A DNA stretch of 64,000 bases from an unicellular cyanobacterium SU2 (GTDB lineage: Bacteria; Cyanobacteriota; Cyanobacteriia; Cyanobacteriales; Microcystaceae). The notes under the pieces were generated by a model that worked only from the letters and a program-made list of their open reading frames with translations, was not told where the DNA came from and searched no databases. The stretch is from assembly GCA_002110465.1 (NCBI GenBank), contig NEED01000001.1, positions 62,001 to 126,000 of the forward strand, read 5' to 3'. Positions 8,884 to 18,000 of this stretch are shown one piece after another (positions within the stretch are counted from its first letter, which is position 1; each line of letters begins with the position of its first letter). Made by a program: the position numbers and the translations under genes.

Positions 8884-9978
8884 TTAAATCCCGAATATTA
8901 ATTTAGCTAACCATTTTTTTTTCATTATAAAATCCGTAGTCATCCAACTTGTAGCCAGAACAATTATGGCAAATAGTAATAGATTAGGCGTTGATACTCG
9001 GAATAGTCCTCCTGGATAAATTCTAGTCTCAATAATCTGGAAAAATTCAACAAATAAAAGATGAATGAGATAGATCCCAAAAGAACAAAAACTTAAATTT
9101 TTAACAATCTTATTTTGTGGTAAATAATTAGAAAGAACAATAGCTAATAAAAGAGCCGTATAGCCCCTACTCAGTTCTGACAAAGATTCTGGTAGTAATG
9201 CTCTCCCAAAACTATTAATGATTAGAAATGAGACTAAAATGATCATAAAATATTTACTACTGTTACGTTGCCACTGCCAGTTAACATTCTGATGAGTTAT
9301 AATCGCTGCCATAAAAATATAGGGCAAGCACCGTATTAATAAAGCTAATCCTACCAGTAGAATTCTCAGTAATGAGTTGTTTTCTAAATTGCCAAAAAAA
9401 GGAGAACTCAATAAAGATTGGAAAGCAAGAGCTGTGCGATTATCAAAACTATTTCCTGTCTGTAAAATAACTTGATATAGAACCAAACTGATAAAACATA
9501 ATAATATCAAATTTTTTAGGGAAATCTTCTTATTTTGTAGCCAGATTATTAGCTGAATAAACAACGTTCCTGAAATCAACAAAGGTAAAAAGTAAAGATG
9601 GAAAGCCGCACCACCAAAGAAGATGATACCAATGGGATCATGAAACAATTTATTAAGGTTATCAGGTTCATGTTGAATTAAGTATTTAAAAGATTTGTAG
9701 CTGACATATATTCCTGTCCAAAGTAAATAGGGAATAAGGAGACGAGTTAGCCGTGGTCTTAATAAGTATTCTCCACCAGTAACATATATTTTGTTAAAAG
9801 CTAAATAGAAAGATGTGGCTAAAAAAAAAGGAACAGCAAAGTGAGAAAATTCTAAAATTTGAGGCCAACCTTGGGACTCAAAAGAAATTCCCTGGTCTGA
9901 ATGAAGAATAATAACCCCAAAAATGGCAAGACAACGAAATAAATCTATGCCCGTTAATCTTGATTTTGTTTTTATCAT
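8884..9978 (-). CDS. Membrane-bound acyltransferase family 3
   Basis: The protein has 364 residues and is strongly hydrophobic, with about ten predicted membrane spans. The N-terminus (LTGIDLFRCLAIFGVIILHS) carries the family's hallmark Arg in the first span and the His of the active-site region at its end (ILHSDQG). Acyltransferase-3 proteins add acetyl or other acyl groups to exported sugars. In this setting O-acetylation of the exopolysaccharide is the likely job. It is flanked by two sulfotransferase genes on the same strand. Confidence 0.85.
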   Translation of the reverse strand: MIKTKSRLTGIDLFRCLAIFGVIILHSDQGISFESQGWPQILEFSHFAVPFFLATSFYLAFNKIYVTGGEYLLRPRLTRLLIPYLLWTGIYVSYKSFKYLIQHEPDNLNKLFHDPIGIIFFGGAAFHLYFLPLLISGTLFIQLIIWLQNKKISLKNLILLCFISLVLYQVILQTGNSFDNRTALAFQSLLSSPFFGNLENNSLLRILLVGLALLIRCLPYIFMAAIITHQNVNWQWQRNSSKYFMIILVSFLIINSFGRALLPESLSELSRGYTALLLAIVLSNYLPQNKIVKNLSFCSFGIYLIHLLFVEFFQIIETRIYPGGLFRVSTPNLLLFAIIVLATSWMTTDFIMKKKWLAKLIFGI

Positions 9979-10084
9979 AGTTACTAATCGTTAATTATTT
10001 TTTCTACTAGGATTTGTGTCTGACACCAGCAAAAAATCCAAATATTGAAGCATTAAGTCTTTCCAACAAACGGCAGAATACATT

Positions 10085-11035
10085 TTACATTTCCTGTTTA
10101 CTCCAATAGGTTAGATCCCGATTTAATAATAGGCTTAATTGCTCGACTTCTGGTTCAAATTCAGCTTTTAGGCGTTTTTTTAAGTCTTGATTCATCTTTA
10201 AACGTGGCACATTTTGAGTGTTATAGTTTTGCAGACTGTGTCGCAAATTCTGACGTATTGTCGGGGGAGTTATTGTTCTAGCGAGAGTACGGATAAATTG
10301 GGGTGGACGACGCAAAAACTTTTGTAAAGAGAGATTTCGTATGTTTTTATTCCCATTTATGACTTTAAAATCAGGCTCAAAATCTGCTTGACAACCGAGA
10401 AAACAAAGTGTCTTTTGATAGACTGAAGCAGTATCTTTGGTAAAATCGTCAAAGATAATAATATGAATATTTTTACGCTCAAATATTTCAAAATAGCGTT
10501 TTATTTGTGAATAAAATCGAACAATATCTCGGTAAAAAAAACATTCGAGGGGATGATCTCGCTTTTGAGGGATATTTTTGCCTTGTTTGCGAGATTTCTC
10601 CGCATTTAAGGCTGCTTCAAATTCAGTAAGGTTCTCATCGCCCCAAAATAATAGTTGAGAATGCCAAGAATAGATTGTATCCACTGGATTTCTCAACATA
10701 ATGATAATTTTTGCGTCACCATTAAATGCTTTAATTTCTTGACTAGCTCGTTGAGAATATAAATAGAATACGGATGATTCCCCAACAATTTTTTGATGAG
10801 AAACACTTGAAAAATACGATAAATATTCTTGCAATTGGGGTCGCTTAAAATCTAAATCACTGCCAAAGAAATGTAGCTCTTTTTTCCCTCCTTCAAAAGC
10901 TTCTAAGCTATCGGAAGGATTAAACATATAAATTTCGGGGTGTTGAGCTAGATAATAATGCAGTGCCGTTGTTCCGCATTTGGGCGCACCTACAATAAAA
11001 AGGTTTGGTTTTACCAAAGCTGATTTTTGATTCAT
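10085..11035 (-). CDS. Sulfotransferase family protein
   Basis: The protein has 316 residues. The PAPS loop is LFIVGAPKCGTTALHYYL near residues 12-29 with the Lys of the 5'-phosphosulfate site. KELHFFG follows, and the 3'-phosphate segment KIIIMLRNPVDTIYSWHSQ comes near residue 115. This is the Sulfotransfer_1 type typical of carbohydrate sulfotransferases. The neighbouring downstream gene in the map (11088-12011) is of the same type and clearly related in layout, so an old tandem duplication is likely. The acceptor is unknown; a polysaccharide hydroxyl is inferred from the context. Confidence 0.85.
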   Translation of the reverse strand: MNQKSALVKPNLFIVGAPKCGTTALHYYLAQHPEIYMFNPSDSLEAFEGGKKELHFFGSDLDFKRPQLQEYLSYFSSVSHQKIVGESSVFYLYSQRASQEIKAFNGDAKIIIMLRNPVDTIYSWHSQLLFWGDENLTEFEAALNAEKSRKQGKNIPQKRDHPLECFFYRDIVRFYSQIKRYFEIFERKNIHIIIFDDFTKDTASVYQKTLCFLGCQADFEPDFKVINGNKNIRNLSLQKFLRRPPQFIRTLARTITPPTIRQNLRHSLQNYNTQNVPRLKMNQDLKKRLKAEFEPEVEQLSLLLNRDLTYWSKQEM

Positions 11036-11087
11036 CTGGCTGGCTGAAAGAAAGGTTTTTATCTTCTTCTATAACAGTCAATTTAGC

Positions 11088-12011
11088 CTAGTGTAACCAG
11101 GCTGACAGATCCCTATCTATAAGATCTTGAAGTTGTAAAATATCATCACGATACACTTTAATTAACTCCTGACGGACTTCTAGAGAAACCGTTGACTTGG
11201 CAAGGTTTTTAGTAGTTAATTTCGTGGATAACTGATGCCGATATTGATCAGGAATTAAAGATTTAAGAAGGGTCTTAACAGGATTTTTCTTAGTTAAAAA
11301 AGAATGTAATATTTTATTTTTTGGGATACCAGATACATTATGCTGTAGTGACAGATCGGGAATAAATGATGTCTCTACTCCAAGAAATTGAAAGATATCT
11401 TGAACAACTTTGATCGCGTTAGTTTTTAAATCCTCATAAAGATAAATTTTAATTTTCTCGTCCTCGAAAAGAGAAAAATAGCGGCTTAACTGTTGATAAT
11501 ACAGTCCCCTTTGCACGTAATGCCAAGACCAACTCCAGTTATTAGAAATCCGGTTTTTTTCTTCTTGGATAGCTTGGGTAAACTCCGTTAAAGGTTCGCG
11601 GCCATTCAAAACGTGCATAGAAAAATGAGAATAAGCACGATCAACCGGATCTCGAAGAATCGCAATTAGCTTGGCTTTAGGCAAATACTTTTTGATGTTA
11701 ATCGCTGCTTTTTCGCTATAGAGATACCATGGGGAAGCTTCCCCGATCGCAATCTCATCAGTCACTCCCAGAAACTGGTGTTTATAAGCGTCGAGACTGG
11801 TAATCGAATAGCGTTCGATTTCTATATCATCCCAAGGTCCACAAAAATTGGGGTTTTCTCCTTCTAAAGCAAAAAATCTGAGTTCTTTGAGGGGACTCAT
11901 ATACACTTGAGGATGTTGCTTTAAATATTCATATAGTGAAGTGGTTCCTGCTTTAGATGCACCAATGACTAAAAAGTTAGGCATGGTGTAATCGTTAGTA
12001 TAATTGGTCAT
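11088..12011 (-). CDS. Sulfotransferase family protein
   Basis: The protein has 307 residues. It carries IGASKAGTTSL at residues 16-26 (5'-phosphosulfate loop), KELRFF soon after, and LIAILRDPVDRAYSHFSMH near 125-143 (3'-phosphate motif with the conserved Arg and Ser). The C-terminal part has FLGVETSFIPDLSLQHNVSG, a layout seen in heparan-sulfate-type sulfotransferase relatives. It is transcribed just before the similar gene at 10085-11035 with a 52-nt gap. The first ATG (12011) is kept; an ATG nine codons later is equally possible. Confidence 0.85.
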   Translation of the reverse strand: MTNYTNDYTMPNFLVIGASKAGTTSLYEYLKQHPQVYMSPLKELRFFALEGENPNFCGPWDDIEIERYSITSLDAYKHQFLGVTDEIAIGEASPWYLYSEKAAINIKKYLPKAKLIAILRDPVDRAYSHFSMHVLNGREPLTEFTQAIQEEKNRISNNWSWSWHYVQRGLYYQQLSRYFSLFEDEKIKIYLYEDLKTNAIKVVQDIFQFLGVETSFIPDLSLQHNVSGIPKNKILHSFLTKKNPVKTLLKSLIPDQYRHQLSTKLTTKNLAKSTVSLEVRQELIKVYRDDILQLQDLIDRDLSAWLH

Positions 12012-12123
12012 TAGCTTGCTTTGTTGCTCAAAATCGACAGATATTGCTAAACTTAATCATAGTGAAGGAGAATTGGGACAAGTTTGATCATTAGGGGTTA
12101 GCCGCCTCAGAATCCTCACGGTT

Positions 12124-13944
12124 TTATGGTGTAGGAGCCGCCAATTGTTCTAAAACAACTTCTTGATAACTACCTGACTTGACAATCTGACCTTTTTCCA
12201 TCAGGTACACGCGATCGCAATGCTCGATAGTCGTTAAACGATGAGCAATAATAATCATGGTTTTTGTCCCACTCAACGATTGAATTGCGTCAGTCACATA
12301 TTTTTCTGTTTCATTGTCCAGGGCAGAGGTGGCTTCATCCAGAACTAAAATTTCTCTTTCATGGTATAAAGCCCTAGCAATACCGACTCGTTGACGTTGA
12401 CCCCCAGACAGCATGACTCCTCGTTCACCCACTCTGGTTTTTACCCCATTAGGCAAGTTTTCGACAACCTCCGATAACTGAGCCGCTTTTATGGCTTTAT
12501 TCAATCTCTGTTGATCAATTAAAGAATCAGGAACACCAAAAGCAATATTTCTCTCGATAGTATCGTCTATAAGAAAGATCGATTGAGGAATATAACCAAT
12601 CAGATTTTGCCAAGAACGAAGATTATTATAGATAGAAATTCCATCAACTTTAATATCTCCTTCTTGAGGCGTTAAAAGACCTAAAATAACATCAACTAAG
12701 GTTGTCTTCCCGGCCCCCGATTTCCCGATAAACGCAATAGACTGGCCTTTTGGGATAGTCAGAGAGATTCCATTGAGTGCATTTTCTAAAATATGAGGAT
12801 AGCGGTAGGTCACTTCCTCTAGGGAAAATTCCCTGGTAAATGTTATTTTTTGCTCTTTGTTAAAAGCTTCACTAAATTGTGAATTTACCGTTGAGTGATT
12901 GACATTCTCTAAAGTAGTAGATTTTGCTCCTTGTTCTAATTCCTTTAACTCGAAGTAAAGTTGATGTAGAGTATAACTAGCGTTTTTTAGCTTGCTTAAT
13001 CCAGCCGCGATATTGCTAAATGCTGGTATAAGACGAATGGAAGCCAGAGCAAAAATACTTAAGGTAGAGGTAAGCTCCTGCATATTTCCTTTGAGGAGCA
13101 AATAAATCGAAGTAAACCCTACCAAAAAAACAATTAAAATTGTCTCTACTATGTAACGGGGTACAAGCTTAAAAGCAAAAAAACCAATGGATGCGTTCGC
13201 GTATCTCTGCGCTTGTGCATTACATTGCCTTTTGAAATATGAGCTACAACCAATAATTCTATTTTCTTTAAATCCTCCCAAACCGTGGTTGACAGTACGG
13301 ATCATTTCTTGTTTAGCTTCATAACATTCTTTTCCCCAAAAACGCATTTTATTTTTAAATAAACTAAATAACAAAAATAAAGGAGTAATAACCAACAATA
13401 AGGCAAAAACAGCGATGGGATTGACGACGCATAGGAATAAGGAAATCGTAAGTATATTAATTCCATATACAGTAGAAGATAAAAATGTTCCTAAGATTCC
13501 CTCCGTAAAATTTCTCGTTTGCTCGATAACATTATTGATTATTTCAGCACTATTTTTATTTAAAAAAATAGTATAAGGAGCATCTAAATAGGCGTTCATT
13601 AATCTATCAATCAATTTTTCTTTCTGTGAATAAGTAAATTGAAATATATAAGTTTGAACTGACCAACTAAAAAAAGACTTTATCCCAAAAATTAGTACAA
13701 TCAGTAACCCCATTAAAGAAATAAATTGATTGGTCTGATTAAATCCTAATTTAACATAGGCTAAATTTAACCAAGAATTTTTATAAACAAGGTCTGGATT
13801 ACTAGCTAAACTGATAAAAGGACCAATCATCCCGATTCCAACTACTTCCATTAGAGAGACTAAAAGAACTATCAATATTAAGATAATTAATTTACTTTTC
13901 TTGGCTGGAAGAACATAAAAAAATCTTGATAAATATTTCAACAT
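12124..13944 (-). CDS. ABC exporter, fused permease-ATPase (MsbA/PglK-like)
   Basis: The protein has 606 residues. The first ~330 residues form a six-helix ABC exporter domain. The ATPase follows with Walker A GKSGAGKTT at 408-416, signature LSGGQRQR, Walker B EILVLDEATSALD and the H-loop IIAHRL. A half-transporter with this order dimerises in the inner membrane. In a locus with many glycosyltransferases but no visible Wzx flippase it may flip lipid-linked oligosaccharides, as PglK does. Lipid or peptide export cannot be excluded. It stands between the sulfotransferases and the DUF4347 gene. Confidence 0.88.
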   Translation of the reverse strand: MLKYLSRFFYVLPAKKSKLIILILIVLLVSLMEVVGIGMIGPFISLASNPDLVYKNSWLNLAYVKLGFNQTNQFISLMGLLIVLIFGIKSFFSWSVQTYIFQFTYSQKEKLIDRLMNAYLDAPYTIFLNKNSAEIINNVIEQTRNFTEGILGTFLSSTVYGINILTISLFLCVVNPIAVFALLLVITPLFLLFSLFKNKMRFWGKECYEAKQEMIRTVNHGLGGFKENRIIGCSSYFKRQCNAQAQRYANASIGFFAFKLVPRYIVETILIVFLVGFTSIYLLLKGNMQELTSTLSIFALASIRLIPAFSNIAAGLSKLKNASYTLHQLYFELKELEQGAKSTTLENVNHSTVNSQFSEAFNKEQKITFTREFSLEEVTYRYPHILENALNGISLTIPKGQSIAFIGKSGAGKTTLVDVILGLLTPQEGDIKVDGISIYNNLRSWQNLIGYIPQSIFLIDDTIERNIAFGVPDSLIDQQRLNKAIKAAQLSEVVENLPNGVKTRVGERGVMLSGGQRQRVGIARALYHEREILVLDEATSALDNETEKYVTDAIQSLSGTKTMIIIAHRLTTIEHCDRVYLMEKGQIVKSGSYQEVVLEQLAAPTP

Positions 13945-13995
13945 ATTCTTATTTTTTTGTCATTATTTATTATTTTTTTATAAAAAGTCTAGTTT

Positions 13996-14886
13996 TTAAT
14001 ACATCTCAAAGCTTCGCTTTAACCATCTTCTTTTAAAGTTATCTATTTCCGTTGTACTATAAAAGTGTTGTACATATTTTGATCCATACATTTGATTTAT
14101 ATAAGATTCTGGAATATGAATAGATGACAAAAAATCTTGATAAACTTCAGAGTAATCTTTGTTTTTGCCTACATTGGATTTAGTTAATTTAAAATCTTTT
14201 GTTTTTAAAAATTCTTCAATCGCTTCATAAGCAATTTCATTTATTTTTTCTAATTTTATTAGCAAAACATCAACCCATTCTCCGAGGTAGATTTTATAGC
14301 CTTTGTCTTTCGGAAAATCAGTAGCAAATACATCTATTTTGAAGGCATTTTTTAATTCATCATCGAACCAGTTTAACGGTAAATCATGTGGATAGTATGT
14401 TTCAAAAAAACTTTTAGATACCTCATTTAAGTATTCATTTTTATTATTTTTATACTGTGCTTTAGATACCGATACAAACCAATCATAGGTTTGAAAAAAA
14501 GCAGATATATTTCTAGCAATTGGCTCTCTAACAAAGGTAATTATTTTACATTTGTGATTGCTTAAGTATTGTTGATTAAGTTTTTTCTTTAAAAAATTAC
14601 TTCTCCATATTTGAGTCTTAAAGGCATTAGGAAATTTAGAAAAACTTCCATAAACTTTTTCAACATAATCTCCCATGAATTTGATTCCAGAATCAGTCAA
14701 ATAATAGGCTCGATGAATAGCAAAATGTTTATCTAAACCAGAGGAATATAAGGAATTAAAGATAGTAGAAGATCCCACTTTGCCCATTTGATACAAAATT
14801 AATTGCTCTTTGTGTTGAAGATTAGAAATAAGAAATCTAACGTTAGCCTTAGCAAGATAATAGTTTTTTTCCCATAAAAGTTTCAT
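13996..14886 (-). CDS. Sulfotransferase-like capsular polysaccharide protein
   Basis: The protein has 296 residues. A PAPS-type P-loop appears at residues 30-41 (ILYQMGKVGSST) and an FVREPIARNISAFFQTYDW segment near residue 120 corresponds to the 3'-phosphate motif. This pairing, together with the downstream NWFDDEL segment, fits the family annotated as putative capsular polysaccharide synthesis proteins, which are distant sulfotransferases. Its base composition is more AT-rich than that of its neighbours and codon use leans on AAA and TTT, which could mean separate acquisition. It is transcribed just before the ABC exporter. Confidence 0.6.
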   Translation of the reverse strand: MKLLWEKNYYLAKANVRFLISNLQHKEQLILYQMGKVGSSTIFNSLYSSGLDKHFAIHRAYYLTDSGIKFMGDYVEKVYGSFSKFPNAFKTQIWRSNFLKKKLNQQYLSNHKCKIITFVREPIARNISAFFQTYDWFVSVSKAQYKNNKNEYLNEVSKSFFETYYPHDLPLNWFDDELKNAFKIDVFATDFPKDKGYKIYLGEWVDVLLIKLEKINEIAYEAIEEFLKTKDFKLTKSNVGKNKDYSEVYQDFLSSIHIPESYINQMYGSKYVQHFYSTTEIDNFKRRWLKRSFEMY

Positions 14887-15043
14887 ATTTAATGCCCCTA
14901 ATTAATCAAAAATATTCGTGATTATGAAGTAATGTAAACTTACTTGATTTTTGCTACAAATGACTGAAAGAGAGCAAAAAAATTTATTTTTATTATTCTT
15001 TTCGCTATTTCAGATCAAGCCTATGACCGAAAACAATCTTAGA

Positions 15044-18000
15044 TTAAACATCAACTAGACTGATAGTCACGTTTCCAAAGCTTGCATCTTGTTTGTGAGC
15101 AACCAGTAGAAGAGAACCGTTTTGAAGATCGGATAATCCTTCATTGCGCTGTACATCCCAATCAAGAGGCTCACTTTGACCTAATTCCCAGGCCTTGAGA
15201 CTATACAGTGATTCAGTCTGTGTTGTTTCTACGCGCATCTTGAAATTATAGGTAATATTGGCCTCTAAAGTTTTGTTAGATGAATTTCCTCCCCCCTCTC
15301 CTCGGATTTTCAGGTTTCCTCCTGCAGCCCATCCAATTGCGCCATAAGGTTCAAATCCTGCGAATGGCTGCTTCCCTGATAAGTCATCATTATGCCCCGG
15401 CCATCGCATCATCAAACCGACACGACCCGTATTTCTAACGAAATTATTGATGGTTATGGGTACGGTGACTTCATAGTTTGCCCAGGAAACATCACCAATG
15501 GCAATCAGACGATCATAGCCAGGTTCAACGATACGAACCGTATCTCCTTCAATCGTCCACAAACCATCAACCACCTGCGCTACCTCTGAAATCTCGGAAG
15601 TATTACTCCAGTCAATGGAGTAGTTCTCAGGCCAAACATTACCATCTTCATAATTGATGGTCACTGTCTGTGTAGAAACATTTCCTAATTCATCAGTGGC
15701 AGTAAAAGTAACGAAATCATCTATTGATGAACCATCGAGGTCAGCATAAGCAATATCTGCATTAAAGTCACCAGATTGGATAATTCGAGTTTTTTTAGTG
15801 ATGTTAAGAGGTAACTCAGGTCCACCGTTAAGGGAATAAGTTAATGAAGACACCCCATCAGGATCATCCACATGACCCAGAATGTTAATCCAAGTTTGAG
15901 GCTGACCAATTTGACCAAAAGTCTGCTCTAACCCATACCATACATCTATCAAAGGTCCATCTCCCTGATTAGACGAAGAGGTTTCGACTGAAACAGAAAC
16001 AAAGGCTTGATTAGAGGTAGCTCCTTCGTTATCTTCTACTGTATAACCAAAACTATCATTACCAGTAAAGTCAGTATTGGGGGTGTAAGTCACTTGTCCG
16101 GTCAGGGGGTCAACTTCGAGGGTTCCATTACTAGGATTACTAACAATAGCGAGGGTACTTGGTTCAAGACTACCATCATTATCTAGGTCGTTATTGAGAA
16201 CATCAATCACCGTTGCCGTGTTGACATCAGTTTCCCCACTATCATCATTAGCTACTGGTGCTTGGTTAAAACTCCCGACTGAGACAGAAACAAAGGCTTG
16301 ATTAGAGGTAGCTCCTTCATTATCTTCTACCGTGTAGCCAAAACTATCGTTGCCAGTAAAACCTAAATTGGGGATGTAAGTCACTTGTCCGGTCAGGGGG
16401 TCAACTTCGAGGGTTCCATTACTAGGATTGCTGACAATGGCTAGGGTACTTGGTTCAAGACTACCATCATTATCTAGGTCGTTATTGAGAACATCAATCA
16501 CCGTTGCCGTGTTGACATCAGTTTCCCCACTATCATCATTAGCTATTGGTGTTTGATTAAAGATGCCACCATCTTCAGGAACAATAGGGGCGGCTGTATT
16601 GAAGAAGTAATCCACTTGCGCTGTAAAAGCGGGTTGTCCTCCGGCATTTCCTGCAAATGTCCCCACGGAACTAACACTCAACTGTTGGGTAAAACTCCCT
16701 GCAGTTGTCCAATTAAAGCCATCCCCAGAATACTCTAACGTCCAAAGATCTCCCTGGCGATTGACCCTGAGGTAGGAAGCCGAACCGCTAGCCACTGAGG
16801 CACTCAATATGCCATTTGATGACCCATTGATGGTAATAGCGGCATAGACACGCATGGTTTTGCCATTATGACTAATCTCGAATCGTAGCCAGTTATCGGC
16901 ATCTTGTTCCACCAAGATTCCCTGGAACTGAAATCTTTGAGAGGGTTCGGAGAGGTATTTGACCTCTAGTTCAAAATCCGTGTTAGCTGTAGGCTGCATC
17001 ACCCTTACCGCATCTTTGGCTGTTTTCCAGAGATTATGGGTGGTACCACCAGGGACAAATAATTCTAGATAGGCTTCCCCTGTTCCGGCACCGACTAAAT
17101 TAAATGAACCATCGTTGAGTGGATTGATAAATGTCCATCGAGAATCTAACTCATTACTGTTGAAGTCGTCAGACTCTATTGGTGTTGGGTTATTCTCTCC
17201 TGAATTATTATTGACTGAGATAGAAACCGTAGCCTCATTAGAGGTCGCTCCCTCGTTATCTTCTACTGTATAACCAAAACTATCGTTACCGATAAACCCC
17301 AGATTAGGGGTGTAAGTCACTTGTCCGGTCAGGGGGTCAACTTCGAGGGTTCCGTTACTGGGATTACTAACAATAGCGAGGGTACTTGGTTCAAGACTAC
17401 CATCATTATCTAGGTCGTTATTGAGAACATCAATCACCGTTGCCGTGTTGACATCAGTTTCCCCACTATCATCATTAGCTACTGGTGCTTGGTTAAAACT
17501 CCCGACTGAGACAGAAACAAAGGCTTGATTAGAGGTAGCTCCTTCATTATCTTCTACCGTGTAGCCAAAACTATCGTTGCCAGTAAAACCTAAATTGGGG
17601 ATGTAAGTCACTTGTCCGGTCAGGGGGTCAACTTCGAGGGTTCCATTACTAGGATTGCTGACAATGGCTAGGGTACTTGGTTCAAGACTACCATCATTAT
17701 CTAGGTCGTTATTGAGAACATCAATCACCGTTGCCGTGTTGACATCAGTTTCCCCACTATCATCATTAGCTATTGGTGTTTGATTAAAGATGCCACCATC
17801 TTCAGGAACAATAGGGGCGGCTGTATTGAAGAAGTAATCCACTTGCGCTGTAAAAGCGGGTTGTCCTCCGGCATTTCCTGCAAATGTCCCCACGGAACTA
17901 ACACTCAACTGTTGGGTAAAACTCCCTGCAGTTGTCCAATTAAAGCCATCCCCAGAATACTCTAACGTCCAAAGATCTCCCTGGCGATTGACCCTGAGGT

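Noticed and set aside
16553-17965. Two identical plus-strand 61-codon frames inside the DUF4347 gene (16553-16738 and 17780-17965)
   Set aside because: They are antisense shadows of the duplicated coding sequence; their identity only reflects the 1227-bp repeat.
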